Below, piece after piece: positions 12,609 to 20,797 of a stretch of 44,348 bases of DNA. The stretch is taken from NCBI GenBank assembly GCA_028823035.1, contig JAPKCI010000028.1, positions 1 through 44,348 of the forward strand, in the 5' to 3' direction. The notes below the pieces were generated by a model. The model had not been told where the DNA came from, did not search any database, and saw only the letters and a list, made by a program, of their open reading frames with translations. Position 1 is the stretch's first letter. Each line of letters begins with the position of its first letter. Position numbers and translations under genes: made by a program. This DNA is from Rubripirellula sp. (lineage in GTDB: Bacteria; Planctomycetota; Planctomycetia; Pirellulales; Pirellulaceae).

Positions 12609-13688
12609 GGGAGGAACTCCTCGCGCGGAAGCGTTAGTTGTGGGGTGTGGAACTATTGGTTACGCGGTTTGCAGATTTTGATCGTGATTGTTGTGTGTCA
12701 TGGCCGCTTGATACATTCCTTTCCCAGGAGATCAAGTTCGGCATGGAGGTGAAATCAATAATCGGCAAATGTAGGGGGTAGTAAAACGCGTGCTTTTCAA
12801 TAGGAAAATGACAGTTTTAGTTGAGCCAGTGGCTCGATTAACAAGTGTCACTCTTTCGGTCTTGGTTGAGTAAGTGACGGTTGAGTAAGTGACGGTTGAG
12901 TAAGTGACGGTTGAGTAAGTGACGGTTGGGCGAAACGGGTCAGAAGGAAAGGGAATCAGTGTGATTGACGCTATGTAACAGAGTACTTACGGGTGCACGT
13001 CCTGCGTCGTTCATTAATACTATTTTCGAGAGTGCTTTTCGGAATTCCAAAGCGAGCGACCTGGCGGGTTAAAGTTTGCCCAAAGAAAAGATTTAAACTC
13101 AACCCACCACTGCATAGCGGCGGTGAACTAAGAACTAATCAACTCTAGCACTCGATGCTCTTGGATTTCATACACCCTCTGTAAATGGAAAAACTTTAGG
13201 ATTGGGGCAGCCTTACGCGTCGGATCGAATGTCGGACCGACGTGTCGGATTCCCGATACCGCCAGCACAAACAAACCTCAGTCATGGGATGTAACCCTCC
13301 CTCGAGTCAGGCTCAAATCGAACCGTGCCTGAGAACGAGATGAATTGCCTACGGTTCCCCCGTAGTCCTTGTCACCCGTGTTTCCGACCGTCTTTGCGTA
13401 TTCCTGCGAACTTTCGCAAGAGCAGAGACGTATCGAAAAGTTGTCCCCCAGTCCGCTCATTTCAAACCTTTGGCACTGCCATCCTGGCCACAATCAGCAA
13501 AGTTAACCACGCGGGTTGCGACTCGACTCATTCGGTCACGAGGACGAACAAAACAGTTCGTTGTTATATTGCCGCGTCTCGCTTGTTTGCGATCGGGCTG
13601 TTTTGGCGGGTGGTGCCTTTTGCTCTCTCCAATTCTAGTCACCGAGAACGCTCGGTCTAGTCGGGTCTCCTTCAAATCTTCACCAAAT
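12609..13688. other. Gene-free region upstream of rpoD and the zinc-ribbon gene
   Basis: About 1,080 bases between two divergent genes. No ORF here looks like protein: those on either strand are Arg/Ser/Cys-rich and match nothing I recognise. It holds a four-copy 15-bp array (12866-12925), an AT-rich stretch near 12740-12800, and several repeats of GTCGGA around 13215-13250. Both the sigma-factor promoter and the promoter of the plus-strand gene should lie here, but I cannot place them with confidence. No tRNA-like fold was found. Confidence 0.6.
12866..12925. repeat. 15-bp tandem array upstream of rpoD, four copies
   Basis: Four exact copies of TTGAGTAAGTGACGG at 12866-12880, 12881-12895, 12896-12910 and 12911-12925, then TTGGG. 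The array is about 260 bases before the rpoD start codon. It could be a set of protein-binding sites or a neutral expansion; the sequence alone cannot decide. Confidence 0.95.
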
Positions 13689-14228
13689 ATGTATCTTCTG
13701 CCCTGTCCCCAATGCCAGACTTCGATTCCTGTCAGCCCCTCGCAGGCGGGCGACAAACGGACATGTTCCCAATGTAAAACGGAAGTTTCGATTCCAAAAC
13801 TCGGAATCTTGCGGCAATTGCCCCAATCCGAAGAACAAGTGAATGCCGGCTCAAAGAGTCCATCCGACCGCCAAGGATCGTTCCAAGTCCCTTTTGTCGC
13901 ATTGTTTTTGCTCGCGCTCTGCGGCTTTCTGGTAGGTGGATTTTGCGGGATTCGGTGGAGTTTGATTCCGGTTCCCAAAACGACTGATCAGCACGTCGAA
14001 GAGATTCGAGCTGTTTACGCGAAGCAGCCTGCAGCCGAGTTAATTCGGGAATATGAACAGATGGTCGGTGATGGGATCGAACTGGGAGTCCCGTTCGACT
14101 ACAAGCGTGTTGCCGACGAGAAGGCGAGGTGGGGCATAATTGCTACCATTTCTGTCGGGGTCGGCCTGCTGGCGATTGTCGCCGCTTTCGGGTTTGCGGC
14201 ACTTGGTCGCAGGCGTGCCGAGAACTGA
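13689..14228 (+). CDS. Small zinc-ribbon membrane protein
   Basis: Function not known. I choose the ATG at 13689 (179 residues), because the frame upstream to 13470 is Arg/Ser/Cys-rich and not protein-like, while this start opens directly into a zinc ribbon: CPQC at residues 6-9 and CSQC about 20 residues later, separated by a short basic loop. Two hydrophobic segments follow, about residues 65-85 (VPFVALFLLALCGFLVGG) and 150-172 (IIATISVGVGLLAIVAAFGF), so it is likely a membrane protein with a cytoplasmic ribbon. Zinc ribbons of this form at the N-terminus of membrane proteins are frequent in planctomycetes. No Shine-Dalgarno sequence is visible. Confidence 0.7.
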   Translation: MYLLPCPQCQTSIPVSPSQAGDKRTCSQCKTEVSIPKLGILRQLPQSEEQVNAGSKSPSDRQGSFQVPFVALFLLALCGFLVGGFCGIRWSLIPVPKTTDQHVEEIRAVYAKQPAAELIREYEQMVGDGIELGVPFDYKRVADEKARWGIIATISVGVGLLAIVAAFGFAALGRRRAEN

Positions 14229-14243
14229 GGGCGGACACTTGGG

Positions 14244-15056
14244 TCAATCTCTCGTTCTTCGCAACACGTAGACCACGTCCTCAGTCGCTGCGTCGACCTC
14301 AATTGGGTCATCAAGTTGGTAGGAAAAGTTGTAGGTGGCCACATTTTCCCAGCAGCCTGACGAGGTAATCAGGCGGTCCATTTGCCGCGGCTTGTAGCTT
14401 CTCAGCACCAATTCGTCGACAATTCGGAAGCTTTTGGTAGGACTGTGCACGTCGAATTGGATTCCAAACCGCTCAATTCGACTTCCTTTTTTTCTCTCTT
14501 TTGTCCACATGTGGGTGTTGATGGACAAGTGTCCTCGTCGGGCCGACCAGGATTCCGTCTCACTTGGTGCCACTTCGGTCGGCGTGAGGTGGACACCTAA
14601 CAGATAGAGCCCGCCTACGCGGATGGCTTGCCCCATGCAACTCAGGTGTTCCCGCGCTGCCTTTTCGGTTTGGAGATGTCGAAAACTGTTGATCGTATTA
14701 AAGGCAATGTCGTGTCGGTGAGGGACACGAAAGTCGGACATGTCGGCGACAAAAGCCTTGGCTTCGACGCCATGCCGGTCAAACCTCGCGTTGCAAAAGT
14801 CAACAGCTTTGGGGTTCAAGTCGAGTCCCGCTACGTTGTGCCCCCGTTTGGCCAAGGCGTACAGTAATCGCCCCGTACCGCAGGCAGGTTCAAAAAACTT
14901 CTTGGGAGGACGCTGCATGTATTGGTCGCTGCAGCCAAGGATGAATTTCACTTCGGCAGCACAATCAGCTCCGAATACTAAATCGTAGTATTTGGGGTGA
15001 TCGTAAATTGATTCATTGACCGTCTCGATCGAATACTTGTCGGCTTTGGAATTCAA
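14244..15056 (-). CDS. Class I SAM-dependent methyltransferase
   Basis: In 270 residues the Rossmann-type SAM site is clear: FFEPACGTGRLLYALAKRG (motif I, about residues 56-74), acidic residue in GLDLNPKAV (motif II), AFVADMSDF (motif III) and DIAFNTINSFRHL (post III). The N-terminus IYDHPKYYDLVFG is typical of small-molecule methyltransferases of the methyltransferase-25 type. The substrate is unknown. The start is a TTG at 15056; no ATG lies nearby upstream and no Shine-Dalgarno sequence is seen. The DinB-like gene is upstream on the same strand with a gap of 32 bases, so they may be co-transcribed. Confidence 0.83.
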   Translation of the reverse strand: MNSKADKYSIETVNESIYDHPKYYDLVFGADCAAEVKFILGCSDQYMQRPPKKFFEPACGTGRLLYALAKRGHNVAGLDLNPKAVDFCNARFDRHGVEAKAFVADMSDFRVPHRHDIAFNTINSFRHLQTEKAAREHLSCMGQAIRVGGLYLLGVHLTPTEVAPSETESWSARRGHLSINTHMWTKERKKGSRIERFGIQFDVHSPTKSFRIVDELVLRSYKPRQMDRLITSSGCWENVATYNFSYQLDDPIEVDAATEDVVYVLRRTRD

Positions 15057-15088
15057 GTGAGAGTCTCTATAGAGCCTAAGGGCTTTGA

Positions 15089-15634
15089 TTAACGGACAGG
15101 TTCTAGTCCAAGGGCGCGTCGAAGCAAGCCGATTTGACCGATATGAGTGTGCTCATGGATCGGGCAAAACAGGATAGCGCCCAACTTGTTTGGATAGGCT
15201 GCGTAAGGCATGTCGACCGGTTCGAGCAGTGTTTCCGGAGCCGTTTTTACCAGCTCTGAAAGTGATCGTTCGTAAACGATTCCCAACCGCTCACGCAGTT
15301 CGATTGCGGATGGCTGCTTGACTGTCTCCACTGAGGGCGTGGAACTGCGGCTATATGCTTTGCGAAATCGACTTGGAATCAACGCCAGATCATCAGGGCT
15401 ACGTCCCCGAATTCGGAACATCAGCAAACCATATTGGCTGACGGTTAGATGCCCTACCTGCCAAGCAATATGCGTGGGCAAACCATCTGGCATCTCGAAC
15501 CACAGTTCGTCCGGAGTGTGGTCAAGCAACTCCAGACAGTATTGTCTGGCAAATTTGATTTGCCCAATCGCAGCCTCGAGCATTTTGACTGCCGAATCTG
15601 AATCAGGGCCGGGATTAGTATCTGACGCGTTCAT
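15089..15634 (-). CDS. DinB-like four-helix metal-binding protein
   Basis: A 181-residue protein of the DinB/YfiT superfamily, whose members are four-helix bundles with a three-histidine metal site and often act as thiol-dependent transferases. Helix 1 has IGQIKFARQYCLELL. The first metal histidine is probably in HIAWQVGHL, and the other two in HEHTHIGQIGLLRRALG near the C-terminus, the usual position for this fold. Acidic and Ser-rich linkers fill the rest. The substrate cannot be told. The ATG at 15634 is followed by about 15 low-complexity residues. The methyltransferase gene lies 32 bases downstream. Confidence 0.75.
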   Translation of the reverse strand: MNASDTNPGPDSDSAVKMLEAAIGQIKFARQYCLELLDHTPDELWFEMPDGLPTHIAWQVGHLTVSQYGLLMFRIRGRSPDDLALIPSRFRKAYSRSSTPSVETVKQPSAIELRERLGIVYERSLSELVKTAPETLLEPVDMPYAAYPNKLGAILFCPIHEHTHIGQIGLLRRALGLEPVR

Positions 15635-15765
15635 GACGCGGATAATATCAGAGATCGGGCATTCACGGTGCTAGGTGCAACGCCTAATTAGGCTGATTCG
15701 CAAAACCCAATCACCCTTGGCAAGTGTTGTGCCCACCGCAATCACACAGCAAACCCGGCCATGCT

Positions 15766-16455
15766 CTAGGCCGCTTGTTTTTTGGCCGCAACCTGACGTC
15801 GGGAACTTCGTTTGGCCGGTTCACGATTTCCCTCGGCTGGGTCGTGTTCCTTTTCCATTTGATCCAAGGCGATCTCAATGCGTTTTGTCAGCTGATTCAG
15901 CGATTCACCACGTTGTGGGTAAATCAGTTCGCTGAAGTAATAATCGATCGTGCAAAAGGGCTTGGGGATTTGTAAACGATCCCATGTGTTGGCAAGAATC
16001 CAACGCCGTGATGGCACCGCTAAAACACCGATGATGGGTGTTTTTGTCCTGCGAGCCAGCAGGCTGAGTCCCTTGTGGGCCTTGCCGCGGGGGCCGCGGG
16101 GGCCGTCAACCGTCAGCATGACCGGCTTGCCGCTGAGAACATACTCGATCAATACCTGCAAGGCAGCGAGGCCTCCTTTGTCAGATGATCCGCTGCTGCC
16201 ACGAAGTGGCACATGGCCAATGATTCGTAGGGCCGGCACGATCAGCTCTCCATCCACCGAACGTGAAACCATTGTCCCTACACCCGGTTCAGCACCCAGT
16301 ACTCCAGCAATCTGCACCGCGTGCAAGCCGGCTACCAAGTGGTTGGTACCATCACGGTTTAGCAGTTGCCTGGGATCATTGTGGTACCGAAATCGGCACG
16401 TCAGTCGCAGTGTTAATACAAATAGCCCTGCCAGCCAGGGAGTCAGCTTTCTCAT
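15766..16455 (-). CDS. Lysophospholipid acyltransferase-like protein, DUF374
   Basis: In 229 residues it follows the DUF374 pattern: an N-terminal hydrophobic anchor (LAGLFVLTLRLTC), a histidine in GLHAVQIAG, SRSVDGELIVPALRIIGHVPLRGSSG type motifs, then VMLTVDGPRGPRGKAHKG, the most diagnostic stretch. DUF374 proteins belong to the LPLAT superfamily and are expected to work at the inner membrane, possibly on lipid A or phospholipids; the actual acyl acceptor is unknown. The tail is basic and Ala/Lys-rich. The ATG at 16455 follows a large RNA hairpin (16461-16524) by only a few bases, with no Shine-Dalgarno sequence. Confidence 0.85.
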   Translation of the reverse strand: MRKLTPWLAGLFVLTLRLTCRFRYHNDPRQLLNRDGTNHLVAGLHAVQIAGVLGAEPGVGTMVSRSVDGELIVPALRIIGHVPLRGSSGSSDKGGLAALQVLIEYVLSGKPVMLTVDGPRGPRGKAHKGLSLLARRTKTPIIGVLAVPSRRWILANTWDRLQIPKPFCTIDYYFSELIYPQRGESLNQLTKRIEIALDQMEKEHDPAEGNREPAKRSSRRQVAAKKQAA

Positions 16456-16460
16456 TTCAG

Positions 16461-16524
16461 TGGGGTCCAGAGCCCGAGGTGTTACCCAATCTCAGGCTCT
16501 GGTATACGGATTAAGGTGACCCCA
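16461..16524 (-). promoter_or_regulatory. Structured leader just before the DUF374 start codon
   Basis: Nested inverted repeats in the presumed 5' leader. Outer arms TGGGGTC (16461-16467) and GACCCCA (16518-16524) pair over 7 bases. Inner arms CAGAGCCCGAG (16468-16478) and CTCAGGCTCTG (16491-16501) pair over 11 bases with one mismatch around a 12-base loop; 16 unpaired bases remain on one side. The structure ends 5 bases before the ATG. It may control translation or be a terminator-like element without a T tract; the function is inference. Confidence 0.55.
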
Positions 16525-16685
16525 GTGAACCTCAAAAGATATTGTTGCTAGCATTGAATCGGCCGGACGAGCCATGCTGCCAGCCGGGCTTGGACTGCCA
16601 TGACAGCTACCCGCCCAGTGTCTACTGTGTTGGTTTTTGATCAGTCATCGAAGGCTGACGGGGTCGAAGAGACTGAAGCCTGGTA

Positions 16686-17921
16686 CTAAGGAAGGCTTCC
16701 GCGGTATTGTCCGGGTGTTTGCCCAGTCTCACGTTTGAAGACGACGCTGAAGTACTCCGAGTGCTTGAATCCGGTCAGCGTGGCGATTTGTGACAGAGGT
16801 AAATCGGTTTCTCTGAGTAGCTGTTGGGCCTTTTTTATCTGCACATTTCTGATTTCGGCCTGTGGTGATCGTCCCACGGATTGTCTGAATCGTCGCTCAA
16901 GGGAACTGCGAGCGATGGGAACTTCACGCAGAATGTCGGCAACCGAGAGACTAGCACAGGCTCGCTCGCGGATGATTTTAAGAGCGGCGACCACATCGGC
17001 ATCATCGATTGTCATGACGTCGGTTGATTGTCGAGCTGCGATGCCCAGCGGTGGGATTTTGACGTGTTGCTCAGCCAACGGTTCACCTCGCATCAACTGG
17101 TCCAGCATGCGAGCCGCTTCAAATCCGATTCGCTCGGCGGCCGGGATCACACTTGACAGGGATGGTTGGCAGAAATCGCAGATGACCTGGTCGTTATCGA
17201 CGCCGATGACGGCGACCTGATCGGGTACGGAGATCTGTGCAACGCGGCAGGCTTCGAGCAAATGTTGCCCACGAAAGTCATTGCAGGCCAGCACGCCAAT
17301 TGGTTTGGGAAGGTCTTGCAACCACTGGACAATTTTGGCCTGTTGGTTTTCCCATCCAGTCTGTCGAGCTTGCGACCAATCAGAGCTATGGAAGATGACT
17401 TCGAAGCCAAGTTCACTCAGTTTTTCACGGAATCCCTGATGTCGAGCTTGCGACCATTGGTGGTCAGTGAAACCGCAAAACGCAAACTGCTTCAGTCCTC
17501 GCTGAAGCAAGTGATCTGCAGCGAGCCGCCCAATCGATTCGTGATCATTCCAGATCGAAGGAATGCCCTGATCGCCATAGATGTCCGTCAGGTTCACCGT
17601 GGGAATGCCCCATTGCAGAATGATCTCTGCCATCTCAGGTGTCGTCGATCGGGTGATAATTCCATCCCCATCCCAGCGGCGTAACCAGCTTGGAGGTGTC
17701 ACGAGGAGTTCCCGCAGGTCCAGTTGCACTGACCACGGCGGATTTTCAACCAGATAACGACTGATACCTTCCAACACGCCCCGTCCAAAGGACATCGCGG
17801 TCTCAACGATCAGTAAGACGTGGGGCCGCTGCGGGTTGACGCGGGAATTTGTGTGGGATTTCCTGTTGCTACTGCGGTCCAAAGTTATGCCTTGAAGTTG
17901 TGCCAGAAGCGGGAACGACAA
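16686..17921 (-). CDS. XylR-type transcriptional regulator (sugar-binding domain plus AraC helix-turn-helix)
   Basis: A 411-residue regulator with a LacI-like periplasmic-binding fold at about residues 34-300 (HVLLIVETAMSFGRGVLEG, then VGVLACNDFRGQHLLEACR and DQVAVIGVDND) and an AraC-type double helix-turn-helix at about 305-408 (VADILREVPIARSSLERRF, PLSQIATLTGFKHSEYFSVV, FKRETGQTPGQYR). This is the architecture of E. coli XylR and of many planctomycete sugar regulators. The ligand is probably a sugar, but no sugar-use operon is adjacent, so the target is unknown. The start is uncertain: TTG at 17921 as listed, with another in-frame TTG at 17876; conservation begins at RPHVLLIVE. The divergent PSD1 gene is 308 bases away and could be a target. 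Confidence 0.87.
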   Translation of the reverse strand: MSFPLLAQLQGITLDRSSNRKSHTNSRVNPQRPHVLLIVETAMSFGRGVLEGISRYLVENPPWSVQLDLRELLVTPPSWLRRWDGDGIITRSTTPEMAEIILQWGIPTVNLTDIYGDQGIPSIWNDHESIGRLAADHLLQRGLKQFAFCGFTDHQWSQARHQGFREKLSELGFEVIFHSSDWSQARQTGWENQQAKIVQWLQDLPKPIGVLACNDFRGQHLLEACRVAQISVPDQVAVIGVDNDQVICDFCQPSLSSVIPAAERIGFEAARMLDQLMRGEPLAEQHVKIPPLGIAARQSTDVMTIDDADVVAALKIIRERACASLSVADILREVPIARSSLERRFRQSVGRSPQAEIRNVQIKKAQQLLRETDLPLSQIATLTGFKHSEYFSVVFKRETGQTPGQYRGSLP

Positions 17922-18229
17922 TCAACTCGAGCGGGGTATCGAGAGAGATGCATCGACGACGATTCTCAATCTGACTCTATCTGATTGGGGAGAACCGCAG
18001 GGCGTTTTTCGATATCTAGAGACCTTTAGATTGAGTTTTACCTCTATAATAGCCATCATCGACGGTCGTGCCTTTGTTGGAATATTTCTCAATCGGAAGT
18101 ACGTTGGTTCTCATTGGCAGCCCGGCAACGACCGGTCACAATGGACTGCTTACTGATATCTTTTGTTAGTCTTTAATCCGTCAGCTTCCTCCCCCCCGCG
18201 ACGGCAACCAGCCCATTGGTGCAACATTC
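17922..18229. other. Divergent intergenic region between the regulator and the PSD1 gene
   Basis: 308 bases with no gene. An AT-rich patch at about 18000-18055 includes a consensus TATAAT. This region should hold the promoters of both divergent genes. No clear inverted repeat operator was found. Confidence 0.55.
18045..18050 (+). promoter_or_regulatory. Candidate sigma-70 -10 box for the PSD1 gene
   Basis: A perfect TATAAT at 18045-18050. The -35 region at normal spacing (about 18022-18027) is a poor match, so this is only a candidate. A start near 18057 would give a leader of about 170 bases before the ATG at 18230. Confidence 0.35.
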
Positions 18230-20692
18230 ATGACGCTTTCGAACACAAAGACGTCCTCGATCCGTCATTTGGTCCTGTTCCTTGCGGTTGCCGGATTGGT
18301 GGTCATGCTGGGCAAATCCAGCTTTGCCCAGACGGACAGGTCGCAGCCTGAAGTCGATTTTGCGAGGCAGATCCAACCGATACTGGCGAAACGGTGTTTT
18401 GCCTGTCATGGTCCTGACGAAGCTGAGGGCGGGCTCCGGTTCACGAATCAAAATAATGCCTTTGCCGAGGCAGAGTCGGGTGAGCACGCGATCGTGCCCG
18501 GAGATGTCGACGCGAGCGTTTTGTTGGCCAGAATCACTTCGGATGTGGAGAACGAGCAGATGCCTCCAGAGGGTGATCGAGTGTCGCCCGAGGAAGTTGA
18601 GTTGCTCACACGCTGGATTCAGCAGGGGGCTCCGTGGCAGCAGCACTGGTCGTTCAAGCCGATGCAGAATCCTGAACCTCCCACTGTCCAGAATGCACAG
18701 TGGAACCAGCACCCGATCGATGCGTTCATATACACCGCGGCTGAGAAGGCCGGTTTGAAGCCCAATGGTATGGCTGATCGTACAACCTTGATTCGTCGTG
18801 CTCACTTTGATCTGACAGGTTTGCCACCGACTGCGGAGGAAGTGCAGCGGTTCATCGAGGATCCAGATCCCAATGCGTTCGCCAAAGTCGTTGACCAACT
18901 GCTTGAGACGCCCCATTACGGAGAACGTTGGGGACGACACTGGTTGGATCTTGTTCGCTACGCGGAAACCAATTCCTTCGAGCGGGATGGTGCGAAGCCA
19001 AACGCGTGGAAGTACCGCGACTATGTGATCAAGTCCTTCAATGATGATAAGCCGTACGACCAATTTCTGAAGGAACAATTGGCTGGTGATGAACTGGATG
19101 AAGTCACGGTCGAGACGCTGACGGCGACTGGATACTATCGTTTGGGAATCTGGGATGACGAACCGGCCGACCCACTGCTGGCACGTTTTGATGAGATGGA
19201 CGACATCATCATGACAACCGGTCAGGCCATGCTCGGTTTGACCATCAACTGCGCTCGGTGTCACGATCACAAGATTGATCCCATCTCGCAAAAAGACTAT
19301 TACAGCTTCTTGGCTTTGATGGGGGATGTGACCCGATGGGGTCAGCGGGGAGACCAGCGATCCAACAATCAAATCGATGTCTCCTCAGAGAAACTTAATC
19401 AGCAGTATCAGGATAACGATGCTGCGAAGCGAAGGTTGGAAGGCGACATTCGGAAAATCGAGCAATCGGGTATCGTCAAAATGTCGGCTCCCGATCAACG
19501 GGCAACGGAGGGTCCAAAGCGGGATCGTAACCGTATCCTGAAAGAAAAATTGCAGGATAACCTCAGTCAGGATGATTGGAAAAAACACAAGGAACTGAAA
19601 AAGCAACTCGCAGATACGCTGCAGCAAGGCAAGTCTTTGCCGCAGCGCGAGATGGTGATGGGTTTGGCGAAGTGCAAGCCAACTCCGGAACAGACATTTG
19701 TCCTTTTTCGGGGCAACCCCCATTCGCCCTCGGATCCAGTTGATCCGGCGTTTCCTGGTATTTTTGAATCGCCCGCACCCGAGGCATCAACTTTCACAGG
19801 AACCGACAAGACTGCTGGTCGTCGACGTGTTCTGGCTGAATGGATCACGAGTGCCGACAACCGTTTGACCGCTCGGGTGATGGCCAACCGGGTTTGGCAA
19901 TTTCATTTCGGACGTGGTATCGTCCGAAGTAGCAACAACTTTGGCAAACTGGGCGTGCCACCCACGCACCCTGTCATGCTGGATTGGCTGGCCCAGCAAC
20001 TGATCGCTGGCGATTGGAAACTGAAGGATTTTCATCGTCTGATCATGTCGAGTCGTGCCTATCAAATGTCCTCCGAGGGACAGCCTGAAGGGTTGGCAAC
20101 CGATCCTGGCAACGACATGTTGTGGCGATTTAATCCTCGTCGACTAAGCGCTGAAGAAGTCCGCGATACGATCCTTGCGATCAACGGCTCATTAAATCGT
20201 GAAGCTTATGGCCCCAGTTTCTATCCGATGCTGTCGCGTGAAGTTTTGGCAGGGCAATCCCGTCCTGGCTCCGGGTGGGGTAACTCATCTGAAGAAGACA
20301 AGAATCGTCGGTCCGTTTACATTCATGTCAAACGGTCACTGTTGACTCCGATCCTGACAGCTTTTGACTTCCCCGATCCCGACCTCACCTGCGAAGATCG
20401 ATTTGTGACGTTACAGCCGGGTCAGGCACTTGCACTTCTGAATAGCAGCTTTGTACATGAGCAGGCAAAACGACTGGCCAAATCGGTCGGTGGTATTGAG
20501 GTTGATGACAAGGAATTGATTCAGCAGGTGATTCGCAACGTTCTGTCTCGTGATGCGACTGAGGATGAGATTGCCAGAGGTAGTGAGTTGATCCAGACGT
20601 TGCAGTCACAGGACAAGTTGCCTCGGCAGCGGGCGGTTGAGCTGTACTGTTTGACGGTGATGAACTGGAATGAATTCCTGTTTGTGGATTAA
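18230..20692 (+). CDS. PSD1 and planctomycete cytochrome C domain protein (DUF1549/DUF1553)
   Basis: An 820-residue secreted protein. A signal peptide (about residues 12-33, cleaved near SFAQ) precedes a PSCyt1 cytochrome domain with the haem motif C56-F-A-C-H60 (ILAKRCFACHGPDEAEGGLR) and the MPPEGD stretch. PSCyt2 (DUF1549) spans roughly 155-360, including DLTGLPPTAEEV, GERWGRHWLDLVRYAET and a second CxxCH, CARCHDHKIDP, near 341. The C-terminal PSD1 (DUF1553) has ANRVWQFHFGRGIV, NFGKLGVPPTHP and DFPDPD. Haem attachment suggests an envelope redox role; the reaction is unknown. It forms the usual planctomycete pair with the DUF1501 gene 105 bases downstream. Confidence 0.93.
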   Translation: MTLSNTKTSSIRHLVLFLAVAGLVVMLGKSSFAQTDRSQPEVDFARQIQPILAKRCFACHGPDEAEGGLRFTNQNNAFAEAESGEHAIVPGDVDASVLLARITSDVENEQMPPEGDRVSPEEVELLTRWIQQGAPWQQHWSFKPMQNPEPPTVQNAQWNQHPIDAFIYTAAEKAGLKPNGMADRTTLIRRAHFDLTGLPPTAEEVQRFIEDPDPNAFAKVVDQLLETPHYGERWGRHWLDLVRYAETNSFERDGAKPNAWKYRDYVIKSFNDDKPYDQFLKEQLAGDELDEVTVETLTATGYYRLGIWDDEPADPLLARFDEMDDIIMTTGQAMLGLTINCARCHDHKIDPISQKDYYSFLALMGDVTRWGQRGDQRSNNQIDVSSEKLNQQYQDNDAAKRRLEGDIRKIEQSGIVKMSAPDQRATEGPKRDRNRILKEKLQDNLSQDDWKKHKELKKQLADTLQQGKSLPQREMVMGLAKCKPTPEQTFVLFRGNPHSPSDPVDPAFPGIFESPAPEASTFTGTDKTAGRRRVLAEWITSADNRLTARVMANRVWQFHFGRGIVRSSNNFGKLGVPPTHPVMLDWLAQQLIAGDWKLKDFHRLIMSSRAYQMSSEGQPEGLATDPGNDMLWRFNPRRLSAEEVRDTILAINGSLNREAYGPSFYPMLSREVLAGQSRPGSGWGNSSEEDKNRRSVYIHVKRSLLTPILTAFDFPDPDLTCEDRFVTLQPGQALALLNSSFVHEQAKRLAKSVGGIEVDDKELIQQVIRNVLSRDATEDEIARGSELIQTLQSQDKLPRQRAVELYCLTVMNWNEFLFVD

Positions 20693-20722
20693 GTCAAACG
20701 AAACAAACCGGGACAACACTCC

Positions 20723-20754
20723 CGGTTGCTAACTGAAGCGGTTGCTAACTGAAG
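20723..20754. repeat. 16-bp tandem duplication between the PSD1 and DUF1501 genes
   Basis: Two exact adjacent copies of CGGTTGCTAACTGAAG (20723-20738, 20739-20754), ending 43 bases before the DUF1501 start codon. Confidence 0.93.
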
Positions 20755-20797
20755 TGTTCGCCGAATCAAGAATCGAAGAAGCACGAAGAGAAAGATC

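Noticed and set aside
13325-13978. Overlapping ORFs on both strands in the rpoD upstream region
   Set aside because: They are Arg/Ser/Pro-rich, lack motifs, and the longest minus-strand one is antisense to the zinc-ribbon gene.
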